Origin: Sinorhizobium sp. A49
GTDB lineage: Bacteria > Pseudomonadota > Alphaproteobacteria > Rhizobiales > Rhizobiaceae
Direction: 5' to 3'
Length of the DNA: 39,569 bases
Assembly (NCBI RefSeq): GCF_002002725.1
Contig: NZ_MUNW01000094.1
Coordinates: 1 to 39,569, forward strand
Part shown: in pieces, positions 17,659 through 26,094 of the stretch
How the letters are laid out: each line of letters begins with the position of its first letter
How positions within the stretch are numbered: position 1 is the stretch's first letter
Position numbers and translations under genes: made by a program
The notes under the pieces: model-generated
The model's input: the letters and a program-made list of their open reading frames with translations, nothing else
Told to the model about the DNA's origin: nothing
Database searches by the model: none

Positions 17659-17791
17659 GTATCAGTCGTTCGTCGCCCGCCTCGAAAGTGGCCAACGCCG
17701 GGTCGATGTCGTAGAGCTTCTCGAAATCGCAGCGATCCTCCGGTTCAACCCCAACGAGGCTCTCGACCGGCTTTCTGCGCTTGAGCGTTGA
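17585..17791 (+). pseudogene. XRE-family regulator, 5'-truncated by the IS66 fragment
   Basis: The frame reads KREAAGLTQTELAAKMGEYQ, continues through a complete helix-turn-helix and ends LRFNPNEALDRLSALER with a stop at 17791. The family normally begins about 10 residues earlier with a Met and a short basic segment. Those residues are replaced by tnpC sequence in another frame. The HTH itself looks intact, but there is no credible start codon. Confidence 0.65.
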
Positions 17792-17808
17792 GCGAAACGA
17801 TCGCTAAC

Positions 17809-17831
17809 GTTCCGCTCGATACATTATGCGA
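17809..17831 (+). repeat. Recurring 23-bp motif, copy 2
   Basis: GTTCC, GCT, then CGATACATTATGCGA: a full match to the consensus. It lies 18 bases downstream of the XRE remnant stop, in non-coding DNA. Confidence 0.8.
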
Positions 17832-17983
17832 TCTTCTGTAACGGGCCGGTACATTCTATTTTCAAGCCTGCACTTGAGCACGCAAACGTCGACCTACAGG
17901 AGTTGTAAGTTCAATTAGGATTGCCTTGCAGATTGCAAACGTTCTTCCTACTCTGTTACAACAAAGAGGAAAAGAGGCGGCGA

Positions 17984-18304
17984 ATGACGGCTTTCAATCC
18001 AAACGATCCAGTTCACGCGGCAGCCAAAGATTATCGGGACGCGGCAAAAGCACTCTTCGACACTCGCAACGAATCTAGCCTCGACAAGAACGGAATCCTC
18101 GCTAGGCGACATGCGGCGTTGAGCATGTCAAACGCTCTCCACGAGCGGACCAACCTCAGCGATGAGATCCATAGTTTCGCCTCCCGGGTTCTTCGGTTCG
18201 AAAAAACGCCCAAAACCCTCAATGAGTGGCAGCGCCGCGAGAATGAGCTGATCCGCGCAGTAGAAAATGCCATGCTCAAGGCGGGAATGGTGATCCAAGG
18301 ATAA
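17984..18304 (+). CDS. Hypothetical protein, 106 aa
   Basis: Not recognised. A small, highly charged, largely helical protein beginning MTAFNPNDPVHAAAKDYRDA and ending LIRAVENAMLKAGMVIQG. No signal peptide or membrane segment is seen. ATG 17984 is preferred over the upstream frame start because AGAGG lies six bases before it and a purine-rich leader precedes. It stands between two copies of the 23-bp motif (17809 and 18411), so it may be a passenger of a mobile segment; that is speculation. Confidence 0.6.
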   Translation: MTAFNPNDPVHAAAKDYRDAAKALFDTRNESSLDKNGILARRHAALSMSNALHERTNLSDEIHSFASRVLRFEKTPKTLNEWQRRENELIRAVENAMLKAGMVIQG

Positions 18305-18410
18305 TGAGCTACTGAGAGAGCGTCATTTCCCAGGAGCAGCCTAACACGCACGGAAATCACTACCGATACGGAACAACAACCAGTTGCAGGGCAAGGCAAT
18401 GCCGAGACCT

Positions 18411-18433
18411 ACTCCCGTAGATACATTATGCGA
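18411..18433 (+). repeat. Recurring 23-bp motif, copy 3
   Basis: ACTCC, CGT, then AGATACATTATGCGA. The right 14 bases are identical to the consensus; three substitutions lie in the left part. Confidence 0.7.
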
Positions 18434-18512
18434 TCAAAGCAGTCCCCGAACACGCCCCAGCAATGGACATGCGCTGATGCATGCGCGCGATCAAAATTGT
18501 TTCAGGCTACAG

Positions 18513-19010
18513 TTAGAAGTTCAACGCGCTTTTAAGATCATGCAAGCCGACCATCAACATCATAGGGTCCGATGGCGAAGGCAGGAAGCCAACCGCCTCA
18601 TAGAAGCCCCGCGCGTCATCGGAAATTGCATGCACCAGCACGCCGCGAATGCCCAGGATTTCTGCGGCGTTGAGCAGTCGTAAACCTGCGTCGCGAACCA
18701 AAGCTCTACCGATACCACGTCCCCGATGGGCTCCATCAATGGCGAGGCGACCAAGCACAGCAACTGGAATTGGATCCGGCATATTGCGCCGAAAACGGCC
18801 AGGTGCTTCCGGCTGCTTCACCGCGCCGGAAGCGAGTGCGTAATAGGCGATGACGCGGTTTTCTTCACACACCACGAACGTTCGAGATGCGCCCCCTATC
18901 TGATTGGTACGCGCGCGACGGCGCAGCCAGTCGTCCAGTTCGAGCACGCCGGAATTGAAGTCGGCCAGTTCGTGATGGTCGGCCAATGGCGTCGGCGCAC
19001 TGAGAGTCAC
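18513..19010 (-). CDS. tacT: GNAT-family toxin (TacT-like acetyltransferase)
   Basis: GNAT acetyltransferase of 165 residues. Type II toxins of this family acetylate the amino group of charged tRNAs and block translation. The acetyl-CoA loop is RGRGIGRALV, preceded by the beta-strand VAVLGRLAIDGAHR. The conserved catalytic Tyr is in ARGFYEAVGF. GTG 19010 is chosen because it overlaps the antitoxin stop in GTGA and gives the family-typical start TLSAPTPLADHHELADFNSG; an in-frame GTG four codons earlier is possible. It is co-transcribed with the upstream DUF1778 antitoxin. Confidence 0.9.
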   Translation of the reverse strand: MTLSAPTPLADHHELADFNSGVLELDDWLRRRARTNQIGGASRTFVVCEENRVIAYYALASGAVKQPEAPGRFRRNMPDPIPVAVLGRLAIDGAHRGRGIGRALVRDAGLRLLNAAEILGIRGVLVHAISDDARGFYEAVGFLPSPSDPMMLMVGLHDLKSALNF

Positions 19011-19303
19011 GCCTCGTCCCACGGCGCTTTGGTCGACATGGTACGCTTCAGACGCTCGTTGGGTTGCGCGGGCGCATCGAGCCGAGCAAGGTACTCGGCA
19101 TAGATTTCTGGGCTGACCGTGAATACAGAACGGTCAATCAGCACCTCTTCGGCGCGGCGCTCGGAAGCCTCAAGCATGAAATCCGTGCGCGTCTTGCCAA
19201 GCAACTCGGCGGCGCGGTCGATCAAGTTGCGTGTCGCGGGCTTTATACGCATATTTAATGGCACGCTTGTGTCCGGACTTTTACGTGTGTGAGAGGTGGG
19301 CAT
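19007..19303 (-). CDS. tacA: DUF1778 antitoxin (TacA-like)
   Basis: Antitoxin of 98 residues with an N-terminal ribbon-helix-helix (VPLNMRIKPATRNLIDRAAELLGKTRTDF around residues 15-43) for DNA binding and a C-terminal toxin-wrapping tail (PAQPNERLKRTMSTKAPWDE). It neutralises the TacT toxin and represses the operon. AGGAG lies eight bases before the ATG. A perfect 20-bp inverted repeat 30 bases upstream is the likely operator. It precedes the toxin gene, as usual for this system. Confidence 0.92.
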   Translation of the reverse strand: MPTSHTRKSPDTSVPLNMRIKPATRNLIDRAAELLGKTRTDFMLEASERRAEEVLIDRSVFTVSPEIYAEYLARLDAPAQPNERLKRTMSTKAPWDEA

Positions 19304-19332
19304 GGAAAACTCCTATCTGCCCCAACAAATAA

Positions 19333-19379
19333 CGTAACGACATCATCTTTACAATACCCGTAAAGATGATGTCGTTACG
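19333..19379. promoter_or_regulatory. Perfect inverted repeat upstream of tacA-tacT (probable operator)
   Basis: GTAACGACATCATCTTTAC (19334-19352) is perfectly complementary to GTAAAGATGATGTCGTTAC (19360-19378). One more pair outside gives 20-bp arms around a 7-base loop. Its position just upstream of a ribbon-helix-helix antitoxin gene fits an autoregulatory operator. On the minus strand a possible promoter lies in and just downstream of it (TTGTAA, 17 bases, TATTTG). Confidence 0.7.
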
Positions 19380-19417
19380 AATTCATCTCGTGCTGAGCCG
19401 CGTTCATCTTTCCTTCA

Positions 19418-20059
19418 TTGCAAATTGAACTGATTGTCACAGTCTTCGTCGCTGCAGGTTTGGCTAACTTTGCTCTTGATGTGAACCCCCTCAAGATGCC
19501 GCGATTTCCCGGAGCGCTGACGTGCTTCGCGCATGCGCTGAAGGTCGCTTTCGCGCTCTTCCTCGCTATGTCGATGAAAGAAAGCGGCAAAGACTACTGG
19601 GCCTCGATCCTCGGCGATTTCGCGCTCGGACTGGCGATCGGTCAGGCCTTCAATCTCTACCAGCCTCTCGAAACCAAATCGAAGATCGCCAACTGGCATC
19701 AGGGGAAACTCAACAAATTCGGTGATGGTTTCTTCGCACCATGTGCGGCAGCCGTTGCCACCTGGATCCTGAGTTCCGTTTTTTGGAACGAGAACGTCAA
19801 TCTCGTCATAACATTTCTCTTGGCGACCGGACTCCTTATGGGAAAAGTTGGTTTTGCGATGCTGGAACTGCGTGAATACGGAGTGACCGTCTACATGCAT
19901 GGCATGAAGTCGCTTGCGTGGCGGCTCGCTCTCAGCCTGGTTGGCTTGACCTGCCTCGGCGCCCTGTTTGCGAATATTCTGCCACAGTTTTCCTACGATC
20001 TCAGCATCGGTGAAAAGGTGCTTGCCTTTTTCATTGGCGCCCTTCTGGCTTTTCTGTGA
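19418..20059 (+). CDS. Putative multi-pass membrane protein, unknown function
   Basis: Not recognised. A 213-residue frame with about five hydrophobic segments: LIVTVFVAAGLANFAL, ALTCFAHALKVAFALFLAM, ATWILSSVFW plus LVITFLLATGLLM, LALSLVGLTCLGALFANIL and VLAFFIGALLAFL. The frame opens with TTG and has no good ribosome site; a stop lies eight codons upstream, so the 5' end may be lost or the true start may be a later codon. It converges on the arsA gene and diverges from tacA. It lies just left of the left island-flanking repeat. Confidence 0.55.
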   Translation: MQIELIVTVFVAAGLANFALDVNPLKMPRFPGALTCFAHALKVAFALFLAMSMKESGKDYWASILGDFALGLAIGQAFNLYQPLETKSKIANWHQGKLNKFGDGFFAPCAAAVATWILSSVFWNENVNLVITFLLATGLLMGKVGFAMLELREYGVTVYMHGMKSLAWRLALSLVGLTCLGALFANILPQFSYDLSIGEKVLAFFIGALLAFL

Positions 20060-20678
20060 ACGTGGAATAGCGCAGTGTTCTGGTAGGAGCGTAATCGTTG
20101 CCCTGCCGCCGGCCAGTTGTCATTGCCCTCCACGTTCTTAGTTCCGCGTACTTACGGCGCGACCGACCCTCTTTACATCAAATCGTTCAATATGCCGGAT
20201 TTTAAGCATATTGACTAAGGCAAGGAACAGGCGAACCTCAAAGCAACGACATTCCAAGGAGGATGTCAGCACGCACCGGCAGTCCTATCTCGCGTTCACA
20301 CAGCCGCAAATTGGCTCTGTAAAGTAATGAAAAAACTATCGCCTTGAAGGGATTCGAACTAACGGCCCAGCTATTCTGGGCCCCTATATCCGGCTTCCTT
20401 GGTAGGCTAAGCCGTTGGCTTTCGCAACGGTCAGTATGGGGCCGGGAGGGACTGTCCGACGATGGGGTGCCGAAGGATGAGCGCTGACAGATGAGCGCTG
20501 ACATCCAAACATTGAGCGATGTGGTCCCAGGTCGGCCAACTGCGGACATATTAATTTTGTTTTTTGGGTAGGCAAAGCCTCAGCGCGCAAGGGCTTCCGG
20601 CCCGCCGCGGGAAGGGATGTAACGAGAGCCGCCATCGCTTCGACGCGGCTTCCCAATTCGAGTTTGGCGTTCGTCGTC
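20060..20678. other. Spacer with T-arm-like repeat and palindrome
   Basis: About 620 bases with no supported gene. It holds the left copy of the island-flanking repeat at 20340-20359 and, 4 bases further, a GGCCCAG-ctatt-CTGGGCC hairpin (20364-20382). The hairpin could be part of a decayed tRNA variable arm or a terminator. Confidence 0.5.
20340..20359. repeat. Island-flanking direct repeat, left copy
   Basis: CGCCTTGAAGGGATTCGAAC. It matches the copy at 31984-32003 at 18 of 20 positions in the same orientation. Read on the minus strand it resembles a tRNA T-loop (GTTCGAAT) followed by a 3' acceptor strand. Confidence 0.5.
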
Positions 20679-22445
20679 TCACTCCCGGCCGGAGAGTCGT
20701 TTCAAAGCGTCGATGCCAACCGGAGGAACGGCTTGGAACGGCAGAATATAGGCTCGTTTCGCCAGTTTGCGTGTGATCCGGTCGATCTGCACCCGTTCTC
20801 CCGCAAGGCGCGACTGCAAAAGCGGATCATGCGTGCCACTCGCCGCCATGGTCCTGTTGACCACCCAACCGTATGGCTCAATCTTTGCTCGGCGCAGATC
20901 TTCCTGCAGCATCGCCGCTTCGGAGACCGGCGTCTTTTCAGGAAGGGAAACGAGGATGACGCGCGTGTATTCCGGGTCCTGAAGGCGCATCAGTGGCGTG
21001 ACTATCCGGCCAGGGCCGACCGCCTCCATCTGGCGCGTCATCTGACGATGATAGGCGCCCGTCGCATCCAGCAAGAGAAGCGTGTGTCCTGTTGGAGCAG
21101 TGTCGATGACCACAAAGGCGTCGCGGGCTTCTGCCACGATCCGTGAGAAGGCGTGGAAGACAGCGACTTCCTCCGTGCAGGGAGATTCAAGGTCTTCCCG
21201 GAGAAGCGCCTTACCTTCCTCGTCGAGATCGCGTCCGCGTGAGGACATGACTTTCTCGATGTAGCGTTTGGTTTCGGCAGCCGGATCAATCCTGTCAACC
21301 GTCAGACCGCTCATGCTTCCCTCGACGATCAATGACAGGTGAGCTGCCGGATCAGTGGTCGTTAAATGCACGGCATGGCCGCGTTCGACCAGGCCGATCG
21401 CAAGGGCCGCAGCTACCGTCGTCTTTCCGACGCCGCCCTTTCCCATCACTATCACCAGGCCTTTGCGGCCACCGGCGATCTCGTCAATCAATTTCGCAAG
21501 CGACGGCAGGGTGGTCTGGACGGTTGCCACCGGTTCCTGGATCATCGACGCATGCGACTGAGGTGCGAACAAGGCCCTCAGTGCATCAAGACCCACCATA
21601 TCGAAGGGAAGCATCGGAAGCTCGTCGCTCGGCAGCTGGGACAGTTCAACCGGCATCGTTGAGAGCGCGGCATCCTGTGATCGCTCAATCCCGACTGCAA
21701 TCGGATCGTCGCGCTTAGTCGCACGAAACCGCCCGTTGATCGCGAGCAGTTGGTTCTTCAGCCCGAGGGCCGCCAGTTCGCCCGACGTGCGTGAAGCCTC
21801 GCGAAGAGCACTCAAGTCCGGACGGGCGACCAGGACGATCCGGGTGCGCTTCTCATCTCCCAGGCATGCAAGCGCCTTCTGGAACCGCGCCTCCTGCATC
21901 TTCAGGCCCGAGTGCGGACCCAGGCACGATGCGCCCCGATCATTTCCCTCGAGAAAACCCGTCCATGCCTTTGGAAGACTGAGAAGCCGTAATGTGTGAC
22001 CCGTGGGTGCGGTGTCGAAAATGATATGGTCGAACGTCGACATGTCGTCTGCAAGGAGTCCGACGAAGGCGTCGAACGCCGCAATCTCAGTCGTACATGC
22101 TCCGGAAAGCTGTTCCCGAACCGTGTTCCGTTCGCTCTCGGAAGCGTTGGCTGCCATCTGTGCCAATACACGTTCGCGATAGTCTTCGGCGGCCGCTTCC
22201 GGATTGATGTTCATGGCGTAGAGGCCGGGCACGGATGGTACTGGGGTTGGGATATCCCGGAGCGGCGTCGCAAGCATTTCGTCCAGATTGGAGGCGGGGT
22301 CAGTGCTGACCAGCAGCACCCGCTTTCCGCCGTCGCAGAGCGTGATCGCGCTCGCACAGCTTAGGGACGTCTTGCCGACCCCGCCCTTGCCGGTGAAGAA
22401 TAGGTAGCGCGTCGGGTTGGTAAACATCTGCTGCGTCTCGGCCAT
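20679..22445 (-). CDS. arsA: Arsenical pump-driving ATPase, two-domain ArsA
   Basis: Cytosolic ATPase of 588 residues that normally energises the ArsB arsenite channel. Each half has a P-loop (GKGGVGKTS near residue 19, GKGGVGKTT in the second half) and the signal-transduction motif DTAPTGHT. The three arsenite-binding cysteines can be located: SGACTTEI, RGASCLGPH and ESPCTEEV, matching Cys113, Cys172 and Cys422 of plasmid R773 ArsA. The start MAETQQMFTN at 22445 gives family length; the longer frame adds 46 non-family residues. No arsB, arsD or arsR is present in the window. It lies downstream of the P-type ATPase on the same strand, after a 284-base gap. Confidence 0.93.
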   Translation of the reverse strand: MAETQQMFTNPTRYLFFTGKGGVGKTSLSCASAITLCDGGKRVLLVSTDPASNLDEMLATPLRDIPTPVPSVPGLYAMNINPEAAAEDYRERVLAQMAANASESERNTVREQLSGACTTEIAAFDAFVGLLADDMSTFDHIIFDTAPTGHTLRLLSLPKAWTGFLEGNDRGASCLGPHSGLKMQEARFQKALACLGDEKRTRIVLVARPDLSALREASRTSGELAALGLKNQLLAINGRFRATKRDDPIAVGIERSQDAALSTMPVELSQLPSDELPMLPFDMVGLDALRALFAPQSHASMIQEPVATVQTTLPSLAKLIDEIAGGRKGLVIVMGKGGVGKTTVAAALAIGLVERGHAVHLTTTDPAAHLSLIVEGSMSGLTVDRIDPAAETKRYIEKVMSSRGRDLDEEGKALLREDLESPCTEEVAVFHAFSRIVAEARDAFVVIDTAPTGHTLLLLDATGAYHRQMTRQMEAVGPGRIVTPLMRLQDPEYTRVILVSLPEKTPVSEAAMLQEDLRRAKIEPYGWVVNRTMAASGTHDPLLQSRLAGERVQIDRITRKLAKRAYILPFQAVPPVGIDALKRLSGRE

Positions 22446-22729
22446 GACGATCTCACTTTTAGATAGGCCTAGATTATCGAGGCCGAACCGTCCTTGATCG
22501 ACCTCAATCAGTATGAATGAGGCGCAGCTTTTTTTTTTGCGCAGTATTCTCTGCGCCACGGAATGCGAGCGCGTCCGCAACAAACATGACCGCTCGGAGT
22601 GGCGAAGATACCAATACTCCGAAGGAGTCGCGCATACCGGGCGCGGATGGCGGCCGCTTGACGTGGCCGGTTCGCCGGTACCGGCACCAGGTCACCATTC
22701 GCTATCGCCAAAGCCTTGAATACCAATTG

Positions 22730-24577
22730 TCATCGAAGCGCTCTCAAGGCGTTCAGAATAACCGCAACGTCGATCACTTCCTGCGTCAACGCCCCCTGAA
22801 CCGGCGGCAGATAGCCAAAGCTGGCAAATGCCATGGCATATAGCGAAAGTCCAAGGCCAACCACGACGCTTTGGACGGCGATAGACCGGCTGCGGCGCGC
22901 AACGGCCATAGCCTTCACCAGCGGCGCGAGTTCATCCACCAGCAGAACCACACCGGCCGCTTCCGAGGACGAAGCCGTTCCGTGCGCGCCCATCGCGACG
23001 CCGACATCGGCGGCGGCCAGCGCTGGGGCATCGTTGACGCCGTCCCCCACCATCATGACCGGGCCGTTGACGATCTCGCTGCGCACAGCGGCAACCTTGG
23101 CCTCCGGCGACAGATCGCCCAGCACGAGATCGAACCCGAGTTGCTTGCCCACTTTCGAAGCGATGTCGCTGCGGTCCCCGGATGCGAGCACCAACCGCGG
23201 GCCCCCTGCCCGCCGCAATTCGTCCAGCATGGGCTTCGCATCGGCACGGACCTGATCCTGCAGCACGATGATGCCTGCCACCTTGCCATCTATGCCAACC
23301 GCCACGGTCATCGCAGCCGGATCAAAATCCTGCAGCAGATCATCATCCGCCCGAACATTGCCGCTCTTACCAGCAACGAACCCATTCCCGCCAACAACGA
23401 TCTGACGACCATCCACAAGTCCCTCGATACCAGTTCCGGGTGTTTCCACCACCGCAACCGGGACGGATAGGAGCAGCCCACCTGCCTGTGCGGCCTTGAT
23501 CAGGGCCGTTGCAACGACATGGCCCGATGCCAGGTCGAGACTGGCTGCGGCTTTGAGGATATCCGCCTCTGCAAAGCCAGCGCGCGCCCTGATCTCGGTG
23601 ATGACCGCCTGCCCGTGCGTGACAGTTCCGGTCTTGTCGAGGATCACGGTCCGCACCCGCGACAGCGCCTCCAGCACACCACCGCCCTTGACCAGACCCC
23701 CCATGCGGGCCGAGCGCGACATTCCCGAGATCAGCGCGACCGGAACGGCGAGGATAAGCGGACAGGGTGTCGCGACAACAAGCACGGAGAGTACGCGGAT
23801 CGTGTCCTGCGTGAGAAACCAGGTGATCGCGGCGATCGCGACCGTCAGCGCCAGAAAGCCGATCGCGTAGCGGTCAGCCATGCGCACCATTGGCGCCTTG
23901 CCGGATTGAGCGGCCTCGACCAGTCGCACGATGCCCGCATACGTGCTCTCGGCAGCCGGGCGGATTGCAACAAGCTCGAACGCGGCACCGGCAGAGGCCG
24001 ACCCGCTGAGCGCTTCGCTGCCTTTCAGGATGTTCTGCGGAAGGGATTCGCCCGTGAGAGCCGACAGGTCGAGCACGGCGACAGCACTCGCCACGCCGCC
24101 ATCGACAGGCAGGACGTCGCCCTGGCGAATGAGAAGCCGATCTCCAGGCTTGATATCGGCGATCAGCACCTGTTGCAGGGCGTCACCTTCAAACCGCATG
24201 GCGGTTTGCGCGACGCGGCCCATCAGCGCCTTCATCTCCCTCTTTGCGCGACCCTGCGCAAAATCCTCGAGAAGCTGCCCGCCCGCATACATCATTGCCA
24301 CGACATTTGCCGCAAGCGGTTCACCAAACGCCAAGGCTGCGGACATCGAAAGGGCGGCCACAATATCCAGCCCGATATCACCCTTTCGCAGAGAGATGAC
24401 GATCTGAACAAACAATCCCAGCAGGACAGGTGCGGTCGCTGCGGACCAGACCCAGCCAGCCTCCACTGGCTGGGCAAACCAGTACAGCAAGCCACCGACC
24501 ACCAACCCCGTCGCGGCAATTCCGATCAATATCCGGGACTGCTGGCGATGGAGGATTTCTCCAATAGGGCGCGTCAT
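22730..24577 (-). CDS. Heavy-metal translocating P1B-type ATPase (TPC motif)
   Basis: Inner-membrane metal exporter of 615 residues. ATG 24577 has AAAGGAG just upstream. It has the phosphorylation site DKTGT (314-318), the TGES-type actuator LTGESLP, the hinge GDGVNDAP (511-518) and a membrane motif TPCPL (270-274) in place of the CPC of Cu/Zn pumps. There is no N-terminal metal-binding domain. The usual SE-HP motif is changed to SGHVVA (351-356). TPC is known from P1B-5-type (Ni/Fe) pumps, but the C-terminal hemerythrin domain of that class is absent. It follows the two-component genes on the same strand, so it is a probable target. Neighbouring iron/manganese and redox genes make iron a plausible substrate (inference). 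Confidence 0.9.
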   Translation of the reverse strand: MTRPIGEILHRQQSRILIGIAATGLVVGGLLYWFAQPVEAGWVWSAATAPVLLGLFVQIVISLRKGDIGLDIVAALSMSAALAFGEPLAANVVAMMYAGGQLLEDFAQGRAKREMKALMGRVAQTAMRFEGDALQQVLIADIKPGDRLLIRQGDVLPVDGGVASAVAVLDLSALTGESLPQNILKGSEALSGSASAGAAFELVAIRPAAESTYAGIVRLVEAAQSGKAPMVRMADRYAIGFLALTVAIAAITWFLTQDTIRVLSVLVVATPCPLILAVPVALISGMSRSARMGGLVKGGGVLEALSRVRTVILDKTGTVTHGQAVITEIRARAGFAEADILKAAASLDLASGHVVATALIKAAQAGGLLLSVPVAVVETPGTGIEGLVDGRQIVVGGNGFVAGKSGNVRADDDLLQDFDPAAMTVAVGIDGKVAGIIVLQDQVRADAKPMLDELRRAGGPRLVLASGDRSDIASKVGKQLGFDLVLGDLSPEAKVAAVRSEIVNGPVMMVGDGVNDAPALAAADVGVAMGAHGTASSSEAAGVVLLVDELAPLVKAMAVARRSRSIAVQSVVVGLGLSLYAMAFASFGYLPPVQGALTQEVIDVAVILNALRALR

Positions 24578-24723
24578 TGCGTCTCCTTTTGCCCAAAGGG
24601 CAGCGTGACGTCCTCTGGACCTGCCACTGCACCTTACCGCTCTTTGCCACCGGTAGATTTGATCTTGATCCGAACGTCGTCTTCGCGACCGAAGCTTTCC
24701 CCAATGTCGCAAGAGCAAGACGC

Positions 24724-26094
24724 TCAAGCGATCGGCAACTTCACCTGGACCTCGACCCCTTCACGCTTGATTGGCCTCGGGGAGATCACTTCCAAGGTCA
24801 TACCGGTGCGGTCGGCGATCGCCTTAATGATGGAAAGACCAAGGCCGCTGCCACCGATCTTTGCATCTCCCCGCTCGAAACGCTGCATCAGTCTCTCCAT
24901 GGTTTCAACCGGCAGGACCGGGCCATCATTGGCGACGCACAGCGATCCATCCGCTTTCAGAACCGCGTCGACCAGACCATCCTGCGCGCCGTGCTTGAGC
25001 GCATTCTCGATCAGGTTGCGGAACAGAATGCCAACAGCGTCCAGGTCCAGCTTGGACAGCACTGGATCTTGCGGAAGGGTCAGGACGATCCGCCCCTCTC
25101 CGGCGCGGGTGAAATCTTGCGCGATCATCTCCAGGACAGGTCTGAGGTCGGAAGGCTCGTCGCTTTGCAGGCGCCCGCCTTCAGCGCGAGCAAGCTGCAT
25201 CAGTTTCTCCGACATGCGCATCAGCCGCTTCAGCGTCATCTCGATCTCGGTTGCCCGCTGGCCGGTCTGCTCTTCCTTGGTTTCGGATCGAATACGCTGC
25301 GCCTGGGCGATGGCGCCAGCCACGGGCGTGCGCAACTCATGCGCCGCATTGGCAGCAAAGGCACGCTCGGCATTGAACGCTGCCGTCAGCCTGTCCAGCA
25401 ACTGGTTGATGCCGGCAGAAATCGGGCGAAGCTCGCTCGGCAAACTACTGGCTGGCAAGGGCGACAAGTCCCGTGCGCCACGATGGGCAAGTTCCTCTTT
25501 GAGCCCTCGTATCGGACGCAGGGAACGGCGCACCACCAGAAGGATCGCCAGCAAGCTGAGCGGGACAACCACGATCAAGGGCGTTACGAGGCCCAGCAGC
25601 ATCTGGCGCGACAGCTCCAGTCGACGGTCAAGTGGTTCGGCAACAGCAATCGTCAGGCTCCTGGAGGGGTTCATGTCATAGTAGAGCTGGTGCGTTTCAG
25701 TCCTGACAAAACCCTGCCTGACAAAGGGAGGAAAAATCGCGGCATCGGCACCGCGTGATGCGAGCAGGATACGTCCATTGCCATCGCGCACGACAAAAGT
25801 GACATCCTCGCCGTATCGCGCCTCGCGGTTGGGGCCGGTCCGATCGTCGTCCTGCTCTCCCTCTTCGTCGTCATCATGCTCGACGGAACCACCGTTGCTG
25901 TGGTCTTCCCGTATATCGTGGCGGGCAATGGGCAGGATACGCTGGGCAGTCGCCTTCAACCCGTCGTCGAAGACTTTCTGCATCTCACCGTCGAGACGAT
26001 GTGCCGTTACTGCTGCTGCGGCCAACCACAGCAGCGTGACCGAAAGCCCGACCGCAATCGCCAGGCGCTTCTGAAGTGAAGTGCCGGTGCTCAT
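24724..26094 (-). CDS. Sensor histidine kinase with acidic periplasmic domain
   Basis: Membrane kinase of 456 residues. TM1 (about 10-32) and TM2 (about 167-189) enclose a periplasmic sensor domain of about 135 residues. That domain contains an acidic cluster, EHDDDEEGEQDDD (72-84), likely to bind cations. A HAMP-like segment follows, then the phospho-acceptor His252 in AAHELRTP, the N-box NLIENALKHGA and the G-box GGSGLGLSI. It is of the QseC/PmrB type. Its start overlaps the response-regulator stop in ATGA. A 146-base gap leads to the P-type ATPase. I infer that it senses a divalent or trivalent metal through the acidic loop. Confidence 0.93.
   Translation of the reverse strand: MSTGTSLQKRLAIAVGLSVTLLWLAAAAVTAHRLDGEMQKVFDDGLKATAQRILPIARHDIREDHSNGGSVEHDDDEEGEQDDDRTGPNREARYGEDVTFVVRDGNGRILLASRGADAAIFPPFVRQGFVRTETHQLYYDMNPSRSLTIAVAEPLDRRLELSRQMLLGLVTPLIVVVPLSLLAILLVVRRSLRPIRGLKEELAHRGARDLSPLPASSLPSELRPISAGINQLLDRLTAAFNAERAFAANAAHELRTPVAGAIAQAQRIRSETKEEQTGQRATEIEMTLKRLMRMSEKLMQLARAEGGRLQSDEPSDLRPVLEMIAQDFTRAGEGRIVLTLPQDPVLSKLDLDAVGILFRNLIENALKHGAQDGLVDAVLKADGSLCVANDGPVLPVETMERLMQRFERGDAKIGGSGLGLSIIKAIADRTGMTLEVISPRPIKREGVEVQVKLPIA

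Noticed and set aside
17809-18433. Reading the motif pair around the 106-aa gene as a complete small mobile unit
   Set aside because: The two copies are directly oriented, but no target duplication or matching flanks could be seen; evidence too thin for an element call.
22446-22729. Possible arsD or arsR remnant upstream of arsA
   Set aside because: No ArsD cysteine motifs or HTH could be found in any frame; left as a spacer.
23519-25681. 720-codon plus-strand frame opposite the P-type ATPase and kinase
   Set aside because: Long but antisense to two well-recognised genes and low-complexity; no domain visible.
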